From Hungatella effluvii (lineage in GTDB: Bacteria; Bacillota; Clostridia; Lachnospirales; Lachnospiraceae): a stretch of DNA of 64,000 nt. The notes beneath the pieces were generated by a model. That model ran no database searches and was not told the origin of the DNA. It worked only from the letters and a program-made list of their open reading frames with translations. The translations under genes were made by a program, and so were the position numbers. The DNA is taken from contig NZ_QJKD01000003.1 in the NCBI RefSeq assembly GCF_003201875.1, forward strand, positions 496,001 through 560,000, written 5' to 3'. Below, piece after piece: positions 33,374 through 40,620 of the stretch (the first letter of the stretch is position 1; each line of letters opens with the position of its first letter).

Positions 33374-34408
33374 TTACCAGCCCTTTCCAAATCCGCAGTT
33401 GGGATAATGACAGACCTCGCAGGACAGACAGAGTCCGCCTCTTCCCAGTTTGTCCAGCTCTGTCTTCGTCACAGGATCATCCGCCATGAGGCGCGGCAGC
33501 ACCAGGTCAAACACCGTGCGCCTGGCGTACATGACGCAGCCTGGAAGGCCTGCCACCGGTATCTGGCGGCCATCCTTTTCATAGTAGGCGAGCAGGAACA
33601 TGGCGCCCGGAAGCACAGGCGCTCCGTACGATACAACACGCGCTCCAGTACTGCGGATAGCAAGAGGCGTCTTATCGTCAGGATCCACGCTCATTCCGCC
33701 GCTCACCAATACCATATCGGCTCCCTGTGTGATAAATTCCTCTATCGCCTTCCTCGTATGCTCCGGATTGTCATCCGTGATCGTCTGTCCCATCACTTCC
33801 CCGCCGAATTCCTTCACCTTTTCCTTCAGGACAGGGCCGAATGCGTCTTTGATTCGTCCGTGATAGACTTCACTTCCCGTCGTCACGATTCCCACCTTCT
33901 TGTCCCGATACGGAAGTATGGTAAATATCTTCTTTCCGCCGCAGACCTCCACGGCTTCCTCCATCTTCTCTTTTTCGATGACCAGCGGTATAATCCGGGT
34001 TCCGCACAGCTTGTCTCCCGGCTCTACCGGAGTGTTGTTGTGCCTGGAAGCGATCATCATCTCCCCAAGTCCGTTGATTCTGTCCAGCAGTTCTGTATCT
34101 ATCTTAAGAAGCCCGCGAACCGTGGAGGTCAGTTCAATCTTTCCTTCCTTCACTCCGCTTCGTTCCATATAATCGCCTCTGCACAGGCCGCAAAGAATCT
34201 CGGCCGCCTCATTTTCATGGTATTTCGACTCGTCCTTTTCCCAGACGTATAAATGCTCCTTGCCCAGCGAGAGCAGCACCGGAATATCTTCCGACCTTAC
34301 CACATGACCCTTCCTAAACTTCGCATCTTTGATCACCCCCGGGATGATCTGCGTAATGTCGTGACACAGTACGTGACCAACCGCATCTTCTGTCCTGATT
34401 TCCCTCAT
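33374..34408 (-). CDS. MoeA-like molybdopterin-binding protein
   Basis: The 344-residue protein has the MoCF_biosynth domain (about 170-310) with [11 protein letters not shown], the [12 protein letters not shown] block and GLPGCVMY, but is shorter than canonical MoeA (about 400) and ends in a Cys-rich tail. Such short forms are common beside selenium-dependent molybdenum hydroxylase genes and may insert molybdenum or hold the matured cofactor. The ATG at 34408 has AAGGAGCAGGAG upstream. It is the first gene of the moa run, after the second palindromic element. Confidence 0.85.
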   Translation of the reverse strand: MREIRTEDAVGHVLCHDITQIIPGVIKDAKFRKGHVVRSEDIPVLLSLGKEHLYVWEKDESKYHENEAAEILCGLCRGDYMERSGVKEGKIELTSTVRGLLKIDTELLDRINGLGEMMIASRHNNTPVEPGDKLCGTRIIPLVIEKEKMEEAVEVCGGKKIFTILPYRDKKVGIVTTGSEVYHGRIKDAFGPVLKEKVKEFGGEVMGQTITDDNPEHTRKAIEEFITQGADMVLVSGGMSVDPDDKTPLAIRSTGARVVSYGAPVLPGAMFLLAYYEKDGRQIPVAGLPGCVMYARRTVFDLVLPRLMADDPVTKTELDKLGRGGLCLSCEVCHYPNCGFGKGW

Positions 34409-34559
34409 GACTCCTGCTCCTTTATCCTTTATTTTTATAATCTCGGTTTTTATCCCCACTTTATCGCTGCAGTCAGCGTATCCATGCCGCATCGATATTC
34501 TCAAGTGAGAATATCCCTGATAAAATTAAAATGGGTGATTGCCGTCCCCATCCTCCTGT

Positions 34560-34726
34560 CTAGTACAGCATTGCGTAAGTTTCGGTGAATTGTGTGCTTG
34601 ATATTTGCGTCAGGGGCGCGTCCGCGGAGCGACGGCGTAGTGGACCCTACGGTTAGCTTCGCGGGCGTGGTCCAGGCGTGAATAGCGAGTGCAGAATTCA
34701 CTGGAACTTATGCAACGCTGTACTAG
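34560..34726. mobile_element. 167-bp palindromic element with CTAGTA ends, copy 2
   Basis: The left end CTAGTACAGC pairs with the right end GCTGTACTAG, and the arms pair inward almost continuously (TTGCGTAAGTTTC.GTGAATT against AATTCAC.GGAACTTATGCAA) to a tip GCGTAG-TGGACC-CTACG. It shares end motif, length and the GGCGTArTGG centre with the element at 30804-30967, although most arm sequence differs. Its right end provides the TAG stop of the ModE-like gene. The remaining bases of 34409-34559 hold the upstream region of the MoeA-like gene, without a clear promoter. Confidence 0.65.
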
Positions 34727-35067
34727 CTGTAATACTTTTCAAACAACTCAGCAACCGCATTTTCTGCTTCGTTCACAAACTGTAAATACTTGTTTAAAAA
34801 CGCTTCTCCCTGTTCGGTCAAAATCGTGGTTCCGCCATTTTCGCCGCCGCGTTTTCCTTCCATAAGCAGGAAGCCTAAGTCCTCCTCCGCCTTGTGTATG
34901 ATCTTCCAGGCCTTGGAATACGCCATATGCATCTCCTGGCACGCGGCTGATAAGGAACCGCATTCCCGCACAAGCTGCATCAGGCCCGCGACTCCCGGTC
35001 CAAAGTTCCGTTCCTCATAGTAAAGCCTGAGTTTCATATGGAAACGCAGTATTTTCTCCTGCTCCAT
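34723..35067 (-). CDS. ModE-type winged helix regulator, DNA-binding domain only
   Basis: This 114-residue protein matches the N-terminal DNA-binding half of ModE (LMQLVRECGSLSAACQEMHMAYSKAWKII, then a wing with GGENGGTTILTEQG). It has no molybdate-binding Mop domains. ModE-like regulators of this short type usually occur in Moco or molybdate-transport loci and are expected to control them. The stop codon lies in the end of a palindromic element, so a slightly longer ancestral C-terminus is possible. Confidence 0.88.
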   Translation of the reverse strand: MEQEKILRFHMKLRLYYEERNFGPGVAGLMQLVRECGSLSAACQEMHMAYSKAWKIIHKAEEDLGFLLMEGKRGGENGGTTILTEQGEAFLNKYLQFVNEAENAVAELFEKYYS

Positions 35068-35088
35068 CTTCGCCGCCTTTCTCTTTTG

Positions 35089-35865
35089 TTACAAATGGTC
35101 CCCGCGCAGAAAACAGGACACCGCGCACGGTACCGGATGCAGCCGTTCCATATCTCCTGCTATCCTGACTGCCTTCGCTATAAATTCCTCATTATCCGCC
35201 TTGTTCATCACTACCCGGTAGTCTCTTTCTCCCACCAGCTTTCTCGTACCGGATTCACTGGTAAGAATCTTCGCCGCGTCGCCGCATGTGATCCGGTGGC
35301 TGTAATGTCCATCCGGTCCTTTCTGCAGTCCCAGCAGTTCGGCAGCCTGTTCTGTGCGGAAACAGAATTCCTCCAGCTCACCGCCGATACAGTCCAGTCC
35401 CATACAGCCGATAACAACGTCGGTACATTCCAGTATCACAGGTTCTCCGTCCTTTGGAACCTTTATAGGAAGCCGCTTCGCTCCATCCGCTTCATACAGC
35501 AGGACGTCGGCCAGCTCCTTCAGCCTGGCAGCCTCCGTTAAGGGCAGGCTTTTAAGCTTACCGTCGGCCGCAGGAACACCGACCACGAGGACTGAACCAT
35601 TACTCTCCAACCGCTTCGCCGCGTCCTCTGAGCAGTCAGTCTCCACCACGTTCCGGCCCGGCGGATGAAAGATATGGGTCGTCGTCGTCACAATGACCGT
35701 CTTTCCCATATCCGCCAGTTCGTCCGCCAGCCGGAACATGACGCTCGTCTTTCCTCCTCCGCCGGTCAGGGCAATCGCCTTGTGGCGTTCCGTGGAAAGC
35801 TTTAACGCCTCCCACAGAGTGGGGCGCTTCCGAAGTCCGTCATGTTCCCAACTGTAAGCTATCAT
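35089..35865 (-). CDS. yqeC: Selenium cofactor biosynthesis protein YqeC
   Basis: The 258-residue protein has an N-terminal P-loop-like GGGGKTSVMF (near 35-44), VTTTTHIF and a C-terminal VVMNKAD block, matching the YqeC family. YqeC, YqeB and MocA accompany selenium-dependent molybdenum hydroxylases and are thought to prepare the labile selenium ligand. It is 21 bases upstream of the ModE-like gene in the same direction. Confidence 0.9.
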   Translation of the reverse strand: MIAYSWEHDGLRKRPTLWEALKLSTERHKAIALTGGGGKTSVMFRLADELADMGKTVIVTTTTHIFHPPGRNVVETDCSEDAAKRLESNGSVLVVGVPAADGKLKSLPLTEAARLKELADVLLYEADGAKRLPIKVPKDGEPVILECTDVVIGCMGLDCIGGELEEFCFRTEQAAELLGLQKGPDGHYSHRITCGDAAKILTSESGTRKLVGERDYRVVMNKADNEEFIAKAVRIAGDMERLHPVPCAVSCFLRGDHL

Positions 35866-35883
35866 ACTTTTTTCCTTTCGATT

Positions 35884-35912
35884 CAGCAGCCGGAAGTGAG
35901 GGCTGAACTGTT
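35884..35912. repeat. Short hairpin between hyuA and yqeC
   Basis: TTCAGCAGCC and GGCTGAACTG form a small stem; the TAACAGTTCAG end (minus strand) equals the outer end of the structured element at 51593-51741. It may be a remnant of that repeat or a weak terminator of hyuA. Confidence 0.35.
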
Positions 35913-35922
35913 ACTCGATTCC

Positions 35923-37299
35923 CTAATCCAGTTCCATCCGGCGCTGTCTCGGAACGTAGCTTCCCTTCTTCTCCAGTACCACATTTCCGTCCCTGGCGGC
36001 CAGTTCGCCTTTCAAGTAAACCTGCTCCGCCTTTCCCTTCACCTTCGTGCCTTCAAACGGGCAGTAGTCCACATTGGCAACCTGGTTCTTCACGGACATG
36101 GTCCATTCGGTATCCGGGTTCCAGACGACGATATCCGCGTCGCTTCCGGGAGCGATGGCCCCCTTCTGCGGGTATACCCCGTAAAGCTTCGCCGGGTTCT
36201 CAGAGAGCAGACGGCACATCTGCTCCAGCTTCAAATCGCGTTCCAGAACGCCGAAGCTGTAGATCAGAGCCGGCCTCGACTCCACTCCGGGCATGCCGCA
36301 GGGGATCTTCGTAAAGTCGTCTTTTCCCGCCGCCTTCTGGCCGGTGGTGAAGCTGCAGTGATCGGTCGAAATCGTCTGAATATGGTCTTTTCTGATGGCG
36401 TTCCACAGCCTTGTGCTGTCTGTCTCCTTTTTGATGGTAGGAGCAATCACGTACTTGCTTCCCTCAAAATCGGGTAAGCTGTAGACGCTTTCATTCAGAA
36501 CGAGGTACTGCGGACACGTCTCCAGAATCACTTCCTGGCCCCGTTCCCTGGCATACTTCACTTCCTGATAGCCGGCTCCCGAGCTTAAGTGCACGATAAT
36601 AACCGGCGTATGTACCAGATCCGCGATCTTGAGCAGACGGCTGATCGCCTCCGCCTCCACCACGGCAGGTCTCGTCTTCGGATGCGCGTCGGTGGTGAGG
36701 TGGCCTTTCGCCTTCTCTTCCTCTATCAAAGCTTCGATGATTCCCTTATTTTCGCAGTGAACGCCGGCGATTCCGCCGATCTCCTTCAGCCGCTTTAAGA
36801 CCTGGTAGATGGATTTGTCATCCAGCACCATGTCGTCATAGGTCATATAAATCTTAAAGGAAGTCACTCCCTCGTCCACGATCTGTTTCAGTTCCTCGCT
36901 GATTTCGGCATTCCAGTCGGATATGGCCAGATGGAAGCCGTAGTCACAGGATGCGTTGCCGTCGGCCTTTTCATGCCAGTGCTCCAGCGCCTTATGTAAG
37001 CTTTCTCCTTTGTACTGCGTCGCGAAGTCAATAATCATGGTTGTGCCGCCGGATAAGGCCGCCTTCGTTCCAGTCTCAAAATTATCTGCAGTGACCGTTC
37101 CCGATACATGCAGATCGAAATGGGTATGAGCGTCGATAAATCCGGGAAATAAAAGCTTCCCCGACACATCGACCACTTCCGCTTCCTCGTCCGTAATCTC
37201 CGGAGCCACGGCTCCGATCTTCCCATCCTCTACCAGAACGTCAGCTTTTTTACAGCCTTCACCCGATACCACGGTACCGCCTTTTAATACTTTTTTCAT
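35923..37299 (-). CDS. hyuA: Dihydropyrimidinase/hydantoinase family amidohydrolase
   Basis: The 458-residue amidohydrolase has the metal ligands DAHTHFD (His 58 and 60), the SFKIYMTY lysine that becomes carboxylated, VHCENKG, IVHLSSGAG and DHCSFT. It opens cyclic amide rings. In the anaerobic purine/uric-acid degradation cluster the equivalent gene (ygeZ in E. coli) is required, and here it lies between Se/Mo maturation genes and xdh. The start at 37299 has GGAAGG upstream. It follows the flavin-binding gene by 28 bases. Confidence 0.9.
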   Translation of the reverse strand: MKKVLKGGTVVSGEGCKKADVLVEDGKIGAVAPEITDEEAEVVDVSGKLLFPGFIDAHTHFDLHVSGTVTADNFETGTKAALSGGTTMIIDFATQYKGESLHKALEHWHEKADGNASCDYGFHLAISDWNAEISEELKQIVDEGVTSFKIYMTYDDMVLDDKSIYQVLKRLKEIGGIAGVHCENKGIIEALIEEEKAKGHLTTDAHPKTRPAVVEAEAISRLLKIADLVHTPVIIVHLSSGAGYQEVKYARERGQEVILETCPQYLVLNESVYSLPDFEGSKYVIAPTIKKETDSTRLWNAIRKDHIQTISTDHCSFTTGQKAAGKDDFTKIPCGMPGVESRPALIYSFGVLERDLKLEQMCRLLSENPAKLYGVYPQKGAIAPGSDADIVVWNPDTEWTMSVKNQVANVDYCPFEGTKVKGKAEQVYLKGELAARDGNVVLEKKGSYVPRQRRMELD

Positions 37300-37327
37300 G
37301 GGACAATTCCTTCCTTTCTGCTGTCTG

Positions 37328-37837
37328 CTACAGGAAAGAAGCGTATCGGGCTTCCTCCCGCTTAATCTGCTCCCTGCCAGCTTTTCCCACCGCATGTTCG
37401 ATATTCAGCCTAACGATACAGACATCATTCCAGCTGCTGCGGATCGCTGCCTCTCCCTCTTCCCCGAACTCCGGGGAAAATCGTTCCGCCAGAAGCCTTA
37501 AAGCCTCCCGCTTCTCTTTCTCATCCGCCACAATCTCGGCTCTGCCAAACGCGATCACGCTGGTATAAGCGGTCGAAAATGCTTCCGGTATCACCTCATC
37601 TTCTCCCACGACACAGAAGGAAACCTTATCGGAGCGCCGAACCCCCTCCAACTTATGGCCTTCCTTTGCACAGTGGAAATAGATTGCGTCGTCTCCGTAC
37701 ACATAGTTCATCGGAACACCGTACGGATAACCGTCGTCCCCCTGGACAGACAGCACTCCATGGGTTCCGTTCTTCAAAATACTCCTGGCTTCCGTTTCCG
37801 ATAACTGCTGATTTTTTCTTCTCAATTCTCTGAACAT
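37328..37837 (-). CDS. Pyridoxamine 5'-phosphate oxidase-like flavin protein (NimA type)
   Basis: The 169-residue protein has the FMN-binding split-barrel pattern (HGVLSVQGDDGYPYGVPMNYVY, FHCAKEGHKLEG and DKVSFCVVGEDEV). Members of this Clostridial group reduce nitro compounds or bind flavin for redox signalling; the substrate is unknown. The ATG at 37837 follows GGAGG. It is the first gene of the hyuA transcript, which is unusual for hyuA operons; participation in purine degradation is not established. Confidence 0.85.
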   Translation of the reverse strand: MFRELRRKNQQLSETEARSILKNGTHGVLSVQGDDGYPYGVPMNYVYGDDAIYFHCAKEGHKLEGVRRSDKVSFCVVGEDEVIPEAFSTAYTSVIAFGRAEIVADEKEKREALRLLAERFSPEFGEEGEAAIRSSWNDVCIVRLNIEHAVGKAGREQIKREEARYASFL

Positions 37838-37889
37838 GACGGCCTCCATTCTCCGCTCGTATGCATAAGCACAACACACATAAGTTTCT

Positions 37890-37947
37890 GTGAATATTCA
37901 CTAAAATAACTTATTTTCAGTATACCTTATTTTTCTTTTGCATACAA
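37890..37947 (-). promoter_or_regulatory. Promoter of the flavin protein-hyuA transcript with a downstream dyad
   Basis: On the minus strand TTGTAT (37942-37947), a 17-base spacer and TATACT (37919-37924) form a strong promoter. A perfect 12-bp palindrome GTGAATATTCAC (37890-37901) sits just past the expected start point, a classic repressor-operator position. Confidence 0.7.
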
Positions 37948-37978
37948 CCGTTTCAGGCGGAGAAACGTATTTTTACTT

Positions 37979-38019
37979 TAAGGGCGCAGGACCATACTGC
38001 TCGGCCCTCTGCGCCCTTA
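37979..38019. terminator. Hairpin behind xdh
   Basis: TAAGGGCGCAG pairs with CTGCGCCCTTA across a 20-base loop, 17 bases beyond the xdh stop. No long T-run follows on the minus strand, so it is a weak terminator or an mRNA 3'-end stabiliser. Confidence 0.55.
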
Positions 38020-38035
38020 TCAAGGTTTTTGCTTT

Positions 38036-40603
38036 TTACTTTTTACTCTTTCTGTATGCTGTGTCTTCCAGAGGCAGTGACGTACGGAATTTTCCGTCGA
38101 GTTTGTAGTAGGCGCCCTGGACTGCCGGTGCCGTTGGGATGGAGGTAATTTCTCCGATTCCCACTGCTCCGTAAGCCAGCGGATCCTTATTTTCCTCTAC
38201 AATGATGCTCTCAACCGGCGGAGTCTTATCCGCGCGGAATAAGCCGAGCGTGCCGAATTTAGCCAGAGGTTTTCCGTGATCCAGTGGGAAATCCTCTGTC
38301 AGAGCGTATCCCAGGGACATCACTACGCCGCCCTCGATCTGCCCTTCTACGGACAGCGGATTAATGGCTTTTCCAACGTCGTGGGCCGCAACCACTTTTT
38401 CAATGGTGCCGTCTTCATTCAGGCACACCACCTGGGTCGCGTAGCCGTAGGCCACGTGGGATACCGGATTCTTCTTGCCGCATCCCATGGGATCAGTAGC
38501 GGCTAAGTATTCGCCGTAATACTCTTTTCCATTTAAATCCTCCAGGGTCTTTCCGCCCTTTAAATCTTCCAGAATATCCATACAGGCTCTTCTGGCCGCC
38601 TCGCCTGTCACCAGGGTCTGGCGGGAACCGGAGGTCGTACCGGAATCGGGCGCCAGGTTCGTCTCAGCTGCCACATAGACCACACGGTCTCCCGTGACGC
38701 CCAGCGCCTCACAGACCACCTGCTCCAGCACGGTTCCCAGTCCCTGACCGATACACGATGCACCGGAGCGGACATGAACCTTTCCATCCTCGATGGTCAT
38801 ACGGCAGCGGCCCCAGTCCGGGATACCAACGCCGACGCCGGCATTCTTCATGGCGCAGCCGATTCCCACATACGGGTGGCTGTCGTAGATTTCTTTCACC
38901 GCCTCCAGCGTCTCTGCAAGGGCTGTGCCCGGAGAGGCGATCTGGCCGTTGGGAAGTTCCTGACCCGGCCGTATGGCGTTGCGGTAGCGGATTTCCCACG
39001 GGGTAATCCCCACCATCTCTGCCAGGAGGTTTAAGTTGCACTCCGTAGCAAAGCAGCTCTGGGTTACGCCGAACCCGCGGAACGCACCTGCAGGGGGATT
39101 ATTCGTATAGACGGCGGTGCCGTCGATGTCGATGTTCTGATAGTTATAGGGGCCTGCCGCATGGGTACAGAGCCTCTGAAGCACCGGTCCTCCCAGGGAA
39201 GCGTACGCGCCGGTATCCGTGATCACCTTTGCCGCCATGCCGGTTAAGTATCCGTTCTCATCACAGGCTGTGGTGAATTCCATCCACGCCGGATGGCGTT
39301 TCGGATGAATCATAATGCTTTCTTTTCTCGTCAGCCTCACCTTGACCGGCTTACCCGTATGGTAAGCGAGAAGGGCCGCATGATGCTGTACCGCCATATC
39401 TTCTTTGCCGCCGAAGCCGCCGCCTACCAGTTTGTTGATAACATGAACCCTGGAAAGCTCCCAGCCCAGCATTCCGGCGCATTCGCGCTGCGTATCATAC
39501 GTTCCCTGGTCGGACGAATAGATCAGAGCCTCTTCCTTCTCCCTGTCTACGATAGCGACGGAGCATTCCGGCTCCAGGAACGCATGCTCTGTAAATGGAG
39601 TGCGGTATTCCTTTCTCACCACATATTTGGAGTTCTCAATGGCCTTCTTCGCGTCGCCCCGCACCAGGTGCTCGTGAGCCAGCACGTTGCCTGTCTCATG
39701 AACCAGCGGCGCATCCGGTTTTAAAGCTTCCTGCGGGCTGAATACCCCCGGCAGCTCCTCATATTCTATTTTCACCAGCTTTTTGGCTTCTTCCAGAATC
39801 TCCGGCGTATCGGCCGCCACCAGGCAGACCGCATCTCCCACGTAACGGGTGATCTCGCCCACCGGGATCATGGTGTCCCAGTCCTTCTTTAAATGACCTA
39901 CTTTATTGCCTCCGGGAACGTCATCGGCGGTTAGGACCGCACGGACTCCCGGCAGCGCAAGCGCTTCGGATTTATCGATGGACAGGACCCTTGCCCTCGG
40001 ATACGGTGTGCGGATGGCGCTTCCGTAGATCATACCCTCCACTTCCATATCATCCACGTACTCCCCGTAACCGAGCACCTTTTCCGGTACATCCACACGA
40101 TGCGCACGCTGTCCGATATGATCTACCACCGGGGCTTTTAAATTCTTCGCGTCCTCACGGAACAGCTTTGCCGCCAGCAGAATCGCGTCGATGATCTTCT
40201 TATATCCTGTGCAGCGGCAGATATTGCCGCGGATTGCGAAGGCCGCCTCATCGCGGGTCGGATCCGGATTCTGGTCGATCAGTCCCTTTGCGCACATAAC
40301 CATGCCGGGGATGCAGAAGCCGCACTGCACGGCTCCCGCTTCTCCAAAGGCATAGACAAATACTTCTTTTTCTCTGTCACTGAGTCCTTCTACTGTTACG
40401 ATGGATTTTCCTTCCATCTTTGAAACCTTCTGGACACAGGCCTTTGTGGCCTTTCCATCAATCAAAACCGTACACGTTCCGCAGGCGCCTTCGCTGCAGC
40501 CGTCCTTGACAGATTTGAGTCCCAGGTTATTTCTCAGCACATCGATCAGCTTTAAGTCCTCTTCCACGGTAACGCTCGTTCCATTCACCAGTAAGGTATA
40601 CAT
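38036..40603 (-). CDS. xdh: Selenium-dependent xanthine dehydrogenase (fused FeS and molybdenum subunits)
   Basis: The 855-residue protein starts with two [2Fe-2S] domains (Cys 36, 41, 44, 56 and Cys 94, 97, 129, 131) and continues with the molybdenum-cofactor domains (VGGGFGGKED, AFRGFGVTQS, GAVGIGEI near the C-terminus). This fused order without an FAD domain is the layout of the selenium-dependent xanthine dehydrogenase family, in which selenium is a labile ligand rather than selenocysteine. It interconverts hypoxanthine, xanthine and uric acid. Electrons must pass to another flavoprotein, probably YgfK, whose gene ends 17 bases upstream. Confidence 0.93.
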   Translation of the reverse strand: MYTLLVNGTSVTVEEDLKLIDVLRNNLGLKSVKDGCSEGACGTCTVLIDGKATKACVQKVSKMEGKSIVTVEGLSDREKEVFVYAFGEAGAVQCGFCIPGMVMCAKGLIDQNPDPTRDEAAFAIRGNICRCTGYKKIIDAILLAAKLFREDAKNLKAPVVDHIGQRAHRVDVPEKVLGYGEYVDDMEVEGMIYGSAIRTPYPRARVLSIDKSEALALPGVRAVLTADDVPGGNKVGHLKKDWDTMIPVGEITRYVGDAVCLVAADTPEILEEAKKLVKIEYEELPGVFSPQEALKPDAPLVHETGNVLAHEHLVRGDAKKAIENSKYVVRKEYRTPFTEHAFLEPECSVAIVDREKEEALIYSSDQGTYDTQRECAGMLGWELSRVHVINKLVGGGFGGKEDMAVQHHAALLAYHTGKPVKVRLTRKESIMIHPKRHPAWMEFTTACDENGYLTGMAAKVITDTGAYASLGGPVLQRLCTHAAGPYNYQNIDIDGTAVYTNNPPAGAFRGFGVTQSCFATECNLNLLAEMVGITPWEIRYRNAIRPGQELPNGQIASPGTALAETLEAVKEIYDSHPYVGIGCAMKNAGVGVGIPDWGRCRMTIEDGKVHVRSGASCIGQGLGTVLEQVVCEALGVTGDRVVYVAAETNLAPDSGTTSGSRQTLVTGEAARRACMDILEDLKGGKTLEDLNGKEYYGEYLAATDPMGCGKKNPVSHVAYGYATQVVCLNEDGTIEKVVAAHDVGKAINPLSVEGQIEGGVVMSLGYALTEDFPLDHGKPLAKFGTLGLFRADKTPPVESIIVEENKDPLAYGAVGIGEITSIPTAPAVQGAYYKLDGKFRTSLPLEDTAYRKSKK

Positions 40604-40620
40604 AAGTTCACCTGCTTTCC

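Noticed and set aside
38036..40603. Xdh as a selenocysteine protein
   Set aside because: No in-frame TGA or SECIS-like hairpin was seen; the selenium in this family is a labile cofactor ligand.
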